36,707 bases of DNA from contig JAQBNZ010000075.1 of assembly GCA_028288285.1 (NCBI GenBank), positions 1-36,707 of the forward strand, read 5' to 3'. Positions within the stretch are counted from its first letter, which is position 1. Each line of letters starts with the position of its first letter. The stretch comes from Mucilaginibacter sp. (GTDB lineage: Bacteria; Bacteroidota; Bacteroidia; Sphingobacteriales; Sphingobacteriaceae). The notes below the pieces were generated by a model, which was given only the letters and a program-made list of their open reading frames with translations, was not told the origin of the DNA and did no database searches. Both the position numbers and the translations under genes were made by a program. Shown one piece after another: positions 16,315 to 24,370 of the stretch.

Positions 16315-16634
16315 AGTACCCAATAATAGTTGTACCTCTTTTAAATGTTAACGGCATGGCTATTTTCCCGTTTATATTGGTAAGCAACAAAATAGCGGTT
16401 AATGACCAAACTCTTATCTACCACGAAAAAATACATTTGCGGCAGCAAGCCGAATTGCTTATTATTCCATTTTACATACTGTACTTATTAAATTATCTTA
16501 TAAATTTGGCTGCGTACCGCAAACACGGGCAAGCCTACCTGAATATAGCTTTTGAGCGTGAGGCCTACCATAATGAGGCCAACAGTACATACTTAAAAAA
16601 CAGGAAATGGTTTAGCTGGTACAGATATTTATAG
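16311..16634 (+). CDS. Small membrane protein with HExxH motif
   Basis: A 107-residue protein that overlaps the previous stop codon by four bases (ATGA). It has two hydrophobic stretches (about 5-25 and 48-68). Between them lies HEKIHLRQQAE with H38, E39 and H42 in the exact HExxH pattern of zinc metallopeptidases. A downstream Glu pair (E82, E84 in AFEREAY) could supply the third ligand, as in gluzincins. It is far shorter than M48 or M56 peptidases, so it may be a minimal integral-membrane peptidase or a binding remnant. The coupling to a transthyretin-like exported protein hints at envelope work. I do not know the family by name. Confidence 0.75.
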   Translation: MKYPIIVVPLLNVNGMAIFPFILVSNKIAVNDQTLIYHEKIHLRQQAELLIIPFYILYLLNYLINLAAYRKHGQAYLNIAFEREAYHNEANSTYLKNRKWFSWYRYL

Positions 16635-16698
16635 TTTTGATATTGCATTTTAAATAATGTAATAAAGTAACAGAATTTTGCTTTTTATTATTTGCCGT

Positions 16699-17715
16699 AT
16701 GTTAAAACCATGTTTGGGATTGTTTTTTTTGTTTTTTATCTCCCTTGCGCTTACTGCCAGTGCGCAAGAAATAGATACTGTAAAAAAAGATTCGATTAAG
16801 ATTGATACCAATCTGCTTAACAAATATCGTCGGTATCCCGCAAAAAACTCCGTCCCGGTAAAAACACGGACCATACAAATACAGCAGGAACTTATACCGG
16901 TAACCCTTATGGATTACAAGGTTAACTACTGGCGTAAAAACATCACGTTTGCACTTAATTTTAACCAGGCAGCTTTTAGTAATAACTATAGCGCCGGCGG
17001 AGTAACATCTGTAGCATTGGGGTCAAATTTTATTTATCACATTGAATATAATAAGGCGCCATTCAGCTATGTTTCTGAATTAAACCTGCTGTATGGCAAA
17101 TCAAAAAATAAGGGCCAGGGTTCTCGTAAAACAAACGACAGAATATTTTTTGATAATAAAATAGCATCACAAATATCTAAACACTGGTTTTTCTTTGGGT
17201 CTTTAAGTTTTGAATCGCAGTTTGATAAAGGTTTCCAGTACGATGCGAACAATGTGAACCCACCTATGCTTATTTCTAATTTTATGTCGCCGGGTTACCT
17301 TACGGAGTCGGTCGGTTTTGAGTATAAACCCACTAAATATTTCGACCTGCGCTTGGGTACCGGTACAGCAAGGCAAACATTTGTATTAGATACCACCATA
17401 TATCGTAATATTCCGGGAAACTATGGTGTAACACCGGGTAAAACCATCCGTACAGATATTGCATTCCAGATGGTTGCCATATTTGACAAGGATATTGCGA
17501 AAAACATGCATTTTAATGCACGTTACGATATGTTTGTTCCGTATGCCCAATCGCTTGCGTATGTACGCCATCGCATAGATGCCCTCCTATCTGCCAAAGT
17601 AAATAGACTAATTAACGTATCAATAAACGCTACAATGCTATTTGATAAGAACACGTCAAACAGCATACAGGGAACAGAGGGTTTATCGTTGGGAATATTA
17701 TACAGGTTTCCTTAA
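16699..17715 (+). CDS. DUF3078 domain-containing exported protein
   Basis: I start at the ATG at 16699; the upstream TTG at 16678 is less likely. The 338-residue product opens with a signal peptide (MLKPCLGLFFLFFISLALTA, cut after SAQ). The body matches the Bacteroidota DUF3078 family: YWRKNITFALNFNQAAFSNN, YSAGGVTSVALGSNFIY, a KTNDRIFFDNKI segment, FMSPGYLTESVGFEYKP and a terminal beta strand LGILYRF. The alternating pattern and aromatic C-terminal strand suggest an outer-membrane beta-barrel. The role is unknown. It follows the HExxH gene by 64 bp on the same strand and is the last gene before the strand switch. Confidence 0.85.
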   Translation: MLKPCLGLFFLFFISLALTASAQEIDTVKKDSIKIDTNLLNKYRRYPAKNSVPVKTRTIQIQQELIPVTLMDYKVNYWRKNITFALNFNQAAFSNNYSAGGVTSVALGSNFIYHIEYNKAPFSYVSELNLLYGKSKNKGQGSRKTNDRIFFDNKIASQISKHWFFFGSLSFESQFDKGFQYDANNVNPPMLISNFMSPGYLTESVGFEYKPTKYFDLRLGTGTARQTFVLDTTIYRNIPGNYGVTPGKTIRTDIAFQMVAIFDKDIAKNMHFNARYDMFVPYAQSLAYVRHRIDALLSAKVNRLINVSINATMLFDKNTSNSIQGTEGLSLGILYRFP

Positions 17716-17786
17716 AAAGGCATGGTAAAGCATAAGCAGCTCAAGTACTAAAGCTCATTAGTATAAGCGGGAAATGAGATTTTGTT

Positions 17787-18245
17787 TTAGTGGTTATCTT
17801 TATCTTTCGTATCCATTATAATGGTTACCGGTCCATCATTCAATAAGGTTATTTTCATATCTGCCCCAAATATTCCTGTCGCTATTTTTTTTCCTGACAA
17901 TGTTTCTAAAACAGCAACCATCTTCTCATAAAGGGGAATAGCCTTATCCGGCTTAGCTGCACGAATAAATGAAGGACGGTTGCCTTTTTTTGTTTGTGCA
18001 AAAAGAGTGAATTGAGAAATAAGCAAGATGTTGCCACCAATATCTGTCAATGCTTTATTCATCAGGCCATTCTCATCACCAAACACACGCAGTCCAATTA
18101 TTTTTTGTGCCAGCCATTGCAGGTCTTCGTCGGTATCGGCATCTTCTACCCCTAAAAGCACTAAAAAGCCATTGCCAATTTGCCCGGTGATGTTGCCATC
18201 CACCTTGCATGATGCTTCGGTAACTCTTTGTATAACAGCTCGCAT
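17787..18245 (-). CDS. dtd: D-aminoacyl-tRNA deacylase Dtd
   Basis: A 152-residue Dtd protein, which releases D-amino acids (and glycine mischarged on tRNA-Ala) from tRNA. It starts MRAVIQRVTEASCKVDG. The catalytic SQFTLFAQTKKGNRPSF block and the cross-subunit Gly-Pro motif near the C terminus (LNDGPVTIIMD) are intact. Length is normal (about 145-152). It lies 38 bp downstream of rsgA on the same strand; the gap holds a degenerate short repeat. The two probably form one transcript, and both concern translation quality or ribosome maturation. It ends at 17787, about 70 bp from the DUF3078 gene. Confidence 0.96.
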   Translation of the reverse strand: MRAVIQRVTEASCKVDGNITGQIGNGFLVLLGVEDADTDEDLQWLAQKIIGLRVFGDENGLMNKALTDIGGNILLISQFTLFAQTKKGNRPSFIRAAKPDKAIPLYEKMVAVLETLSGKKIATGIFGADMKITLLNDGPVTIIMDTKDKDNH

Positions 18246-18247
18246 TG

Positions 18248-18276
18248 TTCTTGTCTCTTGATTCTTATATCTTGAC
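18248..18276 (-). repeat. 29-nt degenerate GTCAAGA-type repeat, copy 1
   Basis: Read on the minus strand the segment begins GTCAAGATATAAGAATCAAG and matches 29544-29572 (plus strand) at 25 of 29 positions. It consists of loose copies of the unit TCAAGA, and lies between the rsgA stop and the dtd start. Confidence 0.7.
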
Positions 18277-18283
18277 TCTATAA

Positions 18284-19201
18284 TTAAGCCCTCGTATCAT
18301 TCCCGTTATAAATGCTCAGGTAACTGTCATAGCGTGAGGGTGCTATTTTCCCTTCTTCTATAGCTTCTAATATGGCGCATCCTGGTTCGTTAATGTGCCG
18401 ACAATTATTAAAGCGGCATTGGTTGAGCCTCTCACGCATCTCAGGAAAAAAGTGACTTAGTTCCTGTTTTTCAATGTCAATGACCCCTAATTCGCGGATG
18501 CCGGGAGTGTCAATTATATAACCGCCTTGTGGTAATTCAAACATTTCGGCAAAGGTTGTGGTGTGCATTCCTTTGTCGCTCCAGTCAGATATCATATTGG
18601 TGCGCAAATCAAGATCAGGCAATAGTTGGTTAATTAAACTTGACTTACCAACGCCTGAATGGCCTGAGAATAACGTTACCTTATCTTTTAGGAGGTTTTG
18701 TACTTTATCAATATTGGTTCCATCTAATGCAGAAACAGAATAACAAGGATAACCTATATTTTCGTAGATAGATTGATAATCGGCCAGAATCTCCAACCCC
18801 TCATCACTAAACAGATCGAGTTTATTAAATATCAGACAAGCGGGGATACCATAAGCTTCGGCGGTTACCAAAAAGCGGTCAATAAAGCCTAATGAAGTTC
18901 TCGGCGAGGCCAGGGTTACAACAAGCAAAGCCAGATCGAGGTTAGCTGCAATGATTTGAGCTTGTTTAGATAGATTGATGGATTTACGTATAATGTAGTT
19001 TTTGCGTTGGATAAGATTGGTAACGACGCCGGTGCCCTGTTCGGGTTCCATTTCAAAATCAACCACATCGCCTACCGCCAGCGGATTGGTTGTAGTTATT
19101 CCCTTAGTGCGGAATTTCCCCTTGATCCGGCAATCGATTGTTTGGTCGCCAGATCTTACCTGGTACCAGCTTCCTGTTGATTTAGTAACGAGCCCCTGCA
19201 T
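18284..19201 (-). CDS. rsgA: Ribosome small-subunit GTPase RsgA (YjeQ)
   Basis: A 305-residue circularly permuted GTPase that assists late 30S maturation. In order: an OB fold (about 1-70), then the G4 motif NKLD (126-129), the P-loop GHSGVGKS (180-187) and DTPG (about 231-234), which is the permuted order characteristic of RsgA. A C-terminal zinc knuckle is formed by C262, C267, H269 and C275. Length is normal (about 290-350). The ATG at 19201 fixes the OB start. It is the first gene of a minus-strand unit with dtd and diverges from the threonine operon, whose promoter begins about 56 bp away. Confidence 0.96.
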   Translation of the reverse strand: MQGLVTKSTGSWYQVRSGDQTIDCRIKGKFRTKGITTTNPLAVGDVVDFEMEPEQGTGVVTNLIQRKNYIIRKSINLSKQAQIIAANLDLALLVVTLASPRTSLGFIDRFLVTAEAYGIPACLIFNKLDLFSDEGLEILADYQSIYENIGYPCYSVSALDGTNIDKVQNLLKDKVTLFSGHSGVGKSSLINQLLPDLDLRTNMISDWSDKGMHTTTFAEMFELPQGGYIIDTPGIRELGVIDIEKQELSHFFPEMRERLNQCRFNNCRHINEPGCAILEAIEEGKIAPSRYDSYLSIYNGNDTRA

Positions 19202-19256
19202 ACGGCTGCAATTTAGGAAAGATTAAAGGCAATGGAAAAATAAAAACGTATTGGTA

Positions 19257-19289
19257 TTTGTTATTTCAAATAAAATCTACTTACTTTAC
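19257..19289 (+). promoter_or_regulatory. Predicted thr operon promoter
   Basis: TTTG at 19257-19260, a 21-bp spacer, and TACTTTAC at 19282-19289 (six of the eight positions of TAnnTTTG counting the two free ones). The same TTTG-21-TACTTTAC layout recurs before the HD-domain gene. It would start RNA a few bases before the leader peptide ATG at 19303. Confidence 0.45.
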
Positions 19290-19302
19290 AGACATAATAT
19301 AT

Positions 19303-19368
19303 ATGACAATTAACAACACCACAATTACAACTATTATTACCACAGGGATAAAAAACGGAGGAAGATAA
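19303..19368 (+). CDS. thrL: Threonine operon leader peptide (thrL-like)
   Basis: A 21-codon ORF: MTINNTTITTIITTG, then IKNGGR and TAA. Seven of its codons are Thr and five are Ile, 12 of 21, which is far beyond chance. It has its own ATG and stop, lies directly downstream of a predicted promoter and 82 bp before thrA. Ile is made from Thr, so the pair of residues is exactly what the E. coli thr leader senses. The last three sense codons (GGA GGA AGA) supply the antiterminator strand. It is too short for normal gene finders. The gene name is by analogy of role and layout; common ancestry with the enterobacterial thrL is not claimed. Confidence 0.88.
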   Translation: MTINNTTITTIITTGIKNGGR

Positions 19369-19415
19369 TCGTATGGTGTAAAACATAACAACAAACCAAA
19401 TGAAAGCCTTCCTCC
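19357..19415 (+). promoter_or_regulatory. Antiterminator pairing of the thr attenuator
   Basis: GGAGGAAG (19357-19364), inside the leader ORF, is a perfect complement of CTTCCTCC (19408-19415), which covers most of the 5' arm of the terminator. A ribosome stalled at the Thr codon 19342-19344 would end close to base 19356 and leave this strand free; one that reaches the stop codon (19366-19368) would cover it. The pairing is seen directly; the footprint argument is standard attenuation logic. Confidence 0.8.
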
Positions 19416-19437
19416 TAAAAGAGGAAGGCTTTTTTTT
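19403..19437 (+). terminator. Rho-independent terminator of the thr attenuator
   Basis: AAAGCCTTCCTC (19403-19414), loop CTAAAA, GAGGAAGGCTTT (19421-19432): a perfect 12-bp stem with U tract T19430-T19437. It lies between the leader peptide and thrA, 13 bases before the thrA ATG. An in-frame ATG at 19400 overlaps it and was rejected as the thrA start. Confidence 0.93.
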
Positions 19438-19450
19438 ATTTATCACACAA

Positions 19451-21898
19451 ATGAAAATTTTAAAATTCGGTGGTACTTCTGTAGGTTCGGTAAGCAGCAT
19501 CCAAACCCTACTTAATATTTTAAAGGACGAAAACCAACAAGGCAACCGCCCTATTGTGGTGCTAAGTGCTATGAGCGGAGTAACCAATCTGCTAATATCC
19601 ATGGCAGAAGAAGCTGCTGCGGGAAACGATTTTACTGCCCAATTAGCCGAGCTGGAGAAGCGTCACTTTGATGTGGTGAAGGCATTGCTGGATATCCAGA
19701 ATCAAAACCCAGCATACACCCGTTTAAAGATCCACTTTAATCAGCTGGAAGAATTATTGCAGGGCGTATTAAGCTTGCGCGAACTTACACCCAAAACCCG
19801 CGACCAGATTGTAAGCTTTGGCGAGCGATGCTCAACATTAATGATAAGCAAGATAGCGGCACAATATTTTCCGGAGTCGTTGTTTGTTGATGCATCCGAA
19901 TTAATTAAAACTGATAGTGCTTTTGGCCAGGCAAAAGTGAATATAGAGCTGACCGAATTATTGATAAAGGGCTTTTACCGCGAGAATAACGACAAACTGT
20001 TATTTGTTACAGGGTTTATTGCCGGGAATGATGCAGGGCAGATCACAACGCTTGGCCGTGGAGGCAGTGATTACACCGCGGCTATATTTGGATCGGCATT
20101 AAATGCACAGGAAATAGAAATTTGGACAGATGTTAACGGAATGATGACAGCCGACCCGCGGATGGTTAAAAAAGCATTCTCGCTTGAGGAACTTTCTTAC
20201 ACCGAGGCCATGGAGCTTTCCTATTTTGGCGCCAAGGTGATCTATCCACCAACCATGATCCCGGCATTTTTAAAGAAGATTCCAATTGTTATAAAAAACA
20301 CTTTTGAGCCGGCATTTGTGGGTACGGTTATCCGCCATAATTGTAAATCATCAAATCTGCCAATTAAGGGAATCTCGTCTATAAGTAACATTAGCATATT
20401 GAATTTGGAAGGCAGCGGCATGGTTGGCAAATCGGGTTTTAGTGGCCGGTTGTTCTCTTTGCTTGCCCGCGAACAAATCAATATTATCCTTATTACCCAG
20501 TCATCATCAGAACATAGCATCACCTTTGCCGTTCAGCCGACCGAAGTGGAGAAAGCTAAATTGTTGATTGAGCAGGAATTTGAACTGGAGTTGCTTGCCA
20601 ACAAACTGGAACCGCTGGTTGTAGAAAAAGACCAGGCAATTTTAGCCGTAGTGGGAGAAAATATGAAACAAACGCCTGGAATGAGTGGCAAATTATTTCA
20701 TGCCCTGGGCCGTAATGGCGTTAATGTAAGAGCAATTGCACAAGGCTCATCGGAGTATAATATTTCGGTAATAATATCAGCAACAGATTTATCCAAAGCA
20801 TTAAATGCGGTGCATGATGCTTTCTTTATAGAACAAACTAAAACCCTGCATGCTTTCTGTTTGGGTACAGGTAATATTGGTAAAACATTGTTTAACCAAT
20901 TGAATGACCATCGCGATTTCCTGCAAAAAAATAACGGAATACAAGTTAAGATAGCCGGAATAAGCAACACCCGTAAAATGGTTTTTAATGCCGATGGCTT
21001 GCCATTAGATAGTTGGGAAGATGAACTGCAAGACTCAACATATACTGCAGATTTGCAGGAGTTTATTGCCAAAATGAAAGAAATGAACCTGCCCAATTGT
21101 GTGTTTGTTGATAACACTGCCAGCCCTAAACCCATTGCGTTTTATGAAGATGTTTTTAAATCGAATATATCTGTAGTAACCTGCAATAAAATCGGGAACT
21201 CTGCTTCATACAGCCAGTACAAAACCTTCAGGGATACTGCACGTAAGCATGGTGTTGATTTCTTTTATGAAACCAACGTTGGTGCCGGGTTGCCAATCAT
21301 TCGTACGTTAAAAGATCTGATGAGCAGTGGCGACAGGGTGCAACGCATTGAAGCTATCCTATCGGGTACAATTTCATTTATCTTTAATCATTTTAAGGGC
21401 AATGCCAACTTTCATGATGTGGTAAAAGAAGCGCAGGAAAAAGGGTATACCGAACCCGATCCCCGTGATGACCTAAGCGGGAAAGATTTTATGCGCAAGA
21501 TGTTAATATTGGCCCGCGATGCCGGTTATGAAATGGAAGAAGCCGATGTGCAGATAGAGAACATATTGCCACAAGACTGCCTTGATGCACAAACGGTTGA
21601 TGATTTCTACGCCGCACTTAAAAGCGAGGATGCCTTTTTCGCTAACATAAAAGACCAGGCCGAGGCCGGTAAAAAAGTTTTGCGCTACATTGGCAAACTG
21701 GAAGATGGCAAGGCATCCATTACCCTGCAAATGGTTGATGAGAACCATCCGTTCTACATGCTATCAGGCAGTGACAATATTATATCATTTACCACTGATA
21801 GATACAAAGAGCGCCCACTGGTAGTAAAAGGTCCGGGTGCCGGTGCGGAAGTAACAGCCGCGGGTGTATTTGCAGACCTTATAAATGTGGGTGCCTAA
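19451..21898 (+). CDS. thrA: Bifunctional aspartokinase / homoserine dehydrogenase ThrA
   Basis: Started at the ATG at 19451 because MKILKFGGTSVGS is the classical aspartokinase N terminus; the ATG at 19400 is in the terminator. The 815-residue product has the aspartokinase domain (about 1-290, with KFGGTSVGS, TLGRGGSDYTAA and WTDVNGMMTADPR), two ACT-like regulatory segments (about 300-445), and a homoserine dehydrogenase domain (about 460-815, with GTGNIGKTL, VTCNKIG, ETNVGAGLPII and GYTEPDPRDDLSGKDFMRK). It makes aspartyl phosphate and later homoserine. ACT domains allow feedback by threonine. It is the first structural gene of thrABC and is controlled by the upstream attenuator. Confidence 0.97.
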   Translation: MKILKFGGTSVGSVSSIQTLLNILKDENQQGNRPIVVLSAMSGVTNLLISMAEEAAAGNDFTAQLAELEKRHFDVVKALLDIQNQNPAYTRLKIHFNQLEELLQGVLSLRELTPKTRDQIVSFGERCSTLMISKIAAQYFPESLFVDASELIKTDSAFGQAKVNIELTELLIKGFYRENNDKLLFVTGFIAGNDAGQITTLGRGGSDYTAAIFGSALNAQEIEIWTDVNGMMTADPRMVKKAFSLEELSYTEAMELSYFGAKVIYPPTMIPAFLKKIPIVIKNTFEPAFVGTVIRHNCKSSNLPIKGISSISNISILNLEGSGMVGKSGFSGRLFSLLAREQINIILITQSSSEHSITFAVQPTEVEKAKLLIEQEFELELLANKLEPLVVEKDQAILAVVGENMKQTPGMSGKLFHALGRNGVNVRAIAQGSSEYNISVIISATDLSKALNAVHDAFFIEQTKTLHAFCLGTGNIGKTLFNQLNDHRDFLQKNNGIQVKIAGISNTRKMVFNADGLPLDSWEDELQDSTYTADLQEFIAKMKEMNLPNCVFVDNTASPKPIAFYEDVFKSNISVVTCNKIGNSASYSQYKTFRDTARKHGVDFFYETNVGAGLPIIRTLKDLMSSGDRVQRIEAILSGTISFIFNHFKGNANFHDVVKEAQEKGYTEPDPRDDLSGKDFMRKMLILARDAGYEMEEADVQIENILPQDCLDAQTVDDFYAALKSEDAFFANIKDQAEAGKKVLRYIGKLEDGKASITLQMVDENHPFYMLSGSDNIISFTTDRYKERPLVVKGPGAGAEVTAAGVFADLINVGA

Positions 21899-21932
21899 CC
21901 TTTCTTCGAGGGAAAAATTCTGAATAATTAAT

Positions 21933-22928
21933 ATGGAAAATATAAACGATTCAAAAAGTCCGCTGCAAATAGTAACTCATCCTTCAGGGAGCTTGGGGAC
22001 ATCCGTTTCTGTCTTTGCGCCAGCTACTGTTGCTAATGTGGTTTGCGGGTTTGATGTACTTGGTTTCGCGGTGAATGAACCGGGAGATGAAGTGATTATG
22101 CGCATAACTGGTAAGCCCGGTATTACCATTAGTAAAATTACCGGTGACGATGGCCGCCTGCCGCTTAATCCGGCCAAAAATACGGTGAGCGTAAGTGTGC
22201 AGCATTATTTGCAAAGTATTGACCGTACAGATATTGGTTTGGATATTGAACTGCACAAGAAAATGCCGATAGGCAGCGGATTGGGTTCAAGTTCGGCGAG
22301 TACCGTTGCCGGTTTGTTTGCCATAAAAACATTATTAGAAGACAATTCTGATCCCTCAACATTATTACCGTTTGCCATGAAGGGCGAAGAAATGGCTTGC
22401 GGGCATGGCCATGCGGATAACGTTGCTCCGGCATTACTGGGTGGCTTTGTTTTGATTCGTAGCTATGATCCATTGGATGTGGTTAGACTACCCCATCCGC
22501 CGGGTTTATGGTGTGCCATCGTTTTCCCGGATGTTGATGTACCTACCCGCGAGGCAAGGCAGATTATCCGCAACAAAATATTAATGAAAGATGCTGTTAC
22601 GCAGTGGGGCAACATAGCCGGGCTGGTAAGTGGCTTATTTATGCAAGATATTGATTTGATAGGCCGCAGTATGAAGGATGTGCTGGTTGAGCCGGTACGT
22701 TCAATGCTTATCCCCGATTTTTATGTGATGCGTGAGATGGCTATGGAGATGGGTGCTGTAAGCTTCGGTATCTCAGGCTCTGGCCCGTCTGTATTTGCAT
22801 TTACCCGCGATGAAGAAACAGCCAAACGTATTACCCATAAATTGCAACAGCATTTAACAAATATAAAAATTGGTTCAAATGGGTATGTATCTACCATAAA
22901 TGATAAAGGGCCAAGAGTAATAGGGTAG
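21933..22928 (+). CDS. thrB: Homoserine kinase ThrB
   Basis: A 331-residue GHMP kinase that phosphorylates homoserine. The N-terminal region VFAPATVANVVCGFDVLGFAV, the ATP-binding PIGSGLGSSSASTVAGLFAI (GHMP motif 2) and the C-terminal GISGSGPSVFAF motif are all present. The ATG at 21933 gives an N-terminal extension of about 25 residues before VSVFAPATV, typical of Bacteroidota forms. It follows thrA by 34 bp and precedes thrC by 121 bp, with a palindromic repeat element in the second gap. It supplies the substrate of ThrC. Confidence 0.96.
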   Translation: MENINDSKSPLQIVTHPSGSLGTSVSVFAPATVANVVCGFDVLGFAVNEPGDEVIMRITGKPGITISKITGDDGRLPLNPAKNTVSVSVQHYLQSIDRTDIGLDIELHKKMPIGSGLGSSSASTVAGLFAIKTLLEDNSDPSTLLPFAMKGEEMACGHGHADNVAPALLGGFVLIRSYDPLDVVRLPHPPGLWCAIVFPDVDVPTREARQIIRNKILMKDAVTQWGNIAGLVSGLFMQDIDLIGRSMKDVLVEPVRSMLIPDFYVMREMAMEMGAVSFGISGSGPSVFAFTRDEETAKRITHKLQQHLTNIKIGSNGYVSTINDKGPRVIG

Positions 22929-22960
22929 CCAAAATTAAAAAACGAAAAGTAAAGAAACTT

Positions 22961-23033
22961 GTCATCCTGAGCGAGAGCGAAGGATCTCTCGGCTATGGAT
23001 TGTTAAGAGATGCTACACTTCGTTCAGCATAAC
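22961..23033 (+). repeat. 73-bp imperfect palindromic repeat between thrB and thrC
   Basis: The element begins GTCATCCTGAGCGAGAGCGA and ends in its degenerate inverse (AGAGATGCTACACTTCGTTC then AGCATAAC). The arms pair imperfectly around a core containing GGCTATGGATTG. It is a family distinct from the 94-bp elements but shares their GTCAT...end style. It sits inside the operon, between two co-directional genes. Confidence 0.7.
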
Positions 23034-23049
23034 AAAATGAAATAAGAAA

Positions 23050-24360
23050 ATGAAATTCTACAGCACCAATAATACAGACCTAAGGGTTGGCTTTAAAGAA
23101 GCCGTGTTTAATAGCATGCCACAGGATAAGGGTTTATATATGCCGGTGAGCATCCCGCGGTTAGAAGATAAATTTATTAATAACCTGGACCAATACACGC
23201 TGCCTGAGATTGCTTTTCATGTGGCTCAAAACTTATTAGGTGATGATATACCTGCAAATGACCTGAAAGCTATTATTTATGATGCCATAAACTTTTATGC
23301 ACCTATTGAAAAGTTAGAGCAGAACGTATACGTGCTGGAGCTTTTTCACGGGCCATCACTGGCATTTAAGGATTTTGGCGCACGTTTCATGAGCCGGGTG
23401 ATGAGCTACTTTTTAGAAGAAGGTGAAAAGCAATTGGATGTACTGGTAGCCACATCCGGAGATACTGGTGGCGCTGTTGCTCTTGGTTTTTTAGGCGTGC
23501 CCAATACAAGGGTGACTATCCTTTATCCCAAAGGCAAAGTAAGCCAAATACAAGAACTGCAACTAACAACTAACGGACAAAACATTCGTGCGCTTGAAAT
23601 TGACGGCACATTTGATGATTGCCAGGCACTGGTTAAACAAGCCTTTACAGATGCAGAGCTTAATGAGAAGTTTAGGTTAACGTCTGCAAACTCCATTAAT
23701 ATAGCCCGGTTAATTCCTCAAACGTTTTATTATTTTAATGCTTATGCACAACTTTTAAAAGAAGGCATCAGCAAGGTTGTTTTTGCGGTACCCAGCGGAA
23801 ACTTCGGTAACATAGGTGCCGGCCTGTTAGCCTGGAAGATGGGCTTGCCTGTAGAGCAGTTTATTGCAGCCACCAACGTTAACGATACCGTGCCTGAGTT
23901 TTTAAAGACAGGAATCTATCAGCCTAAGCCCTCTGTAGCCACCCTATCTAACGCCATGGACGTAGGTAACCCCAGCAACTGGGTAAGAATTGCTGATATG
24001 TTTAAAGATAACGCAGGGGCGCTAAAAAGCCTTATTTCAGGCTATCGTTATACCGACGAGGAAACCCTTGAAGCAATGGACGCTATATTTAAACAGTATG
24101 ATTATGTAGCTTGTCCGCATACGGCTATTGCATGGAAAGCATTGAAAGCATATCAAGCGAAACATTTGGCCACAGATACCGCCGGAGTGTTTTTATCAAC
24201 AGCGCACCCATGCAAATTCCCGGATGTGTTTACTCAGGAGATAGCAGACAAAGTTGAGATCCCGGTACAGGTTGCTGAATTAGAGAAAAAAGAACGGCAA
24301 GCAGTAAGTTTAGGGAAAGATTTTAAAGGATTTAAAGGATATTTGCTGAATAATGCATAG
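23050..24360 (+). CDS. thrC: Threonine synthase ThrC
   Basis: A 436-residue PLP enzyme that turns O-phosphohomoserine into threonine. The FHGPSLAFKDFGARF segment carries the Lys that holds PLP (in AFKDFGA, about residue 108). The SGDTGGAVALGF loop, PSGNFGNIGAGLLAWKMGLP phosphate-binding region and the late STAHPCKFPDVF motif are all in place. It is of the long ThrC type (E. coli/fungal-like). It follows thrB by 121 bp. Its last eight bases overlap an ATG that could start the next gene, so coupling is possible. Threonine made here would feed back through the leader peptide. Confidence 0.97.
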   Translation: MKFYSTNNTDLRVGFKEAVFNSMPQDKGLYMPVSIPRLEDKFINNLDQYTLPEIAFHVAQNLLGDDIPANDLKAIIYDAINFYAPIEKLEQNVYVLELFHGPSLAFKDFGARFMSRVMSYFLEEGEKQLDVLVATSGDTGGAVALGFLGVPNTRVTILYPKGKVSQIQELQLTTNGQNIRALEIDGTFDDCQALVKQAFTDAELNEKFRLTSANSINIARLIPQTFYYFNAYAQLLKEGISKVVFAVPSGNFGNIGAGLLAWKMGLPVEQFIAATNVNDTVPEFLKTGIYQPKPSVATLSNAMDVGNPSNWVRIADMFKDNAGALKSLISGYRYTDEETLEAMDAIFKQYDYVACPHTAIAWKALKAYQAKHLATDTAGVFLSTAHPCKFPDVFTQEIADKVEIPVQVAELEKKERQAVSLGKDFKGFKGYLLNNA

Positions 24361-24370
24361 CAATATCAAT

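Noticed and set aside
19400-19450. Earlier in-frame ATG for thrA (17 extra residues)
   Set aside because: It is part of the attenuator terminator stem and T tract; the ATG at 19451 gives the conserved MKILKFGGTSVGS start.
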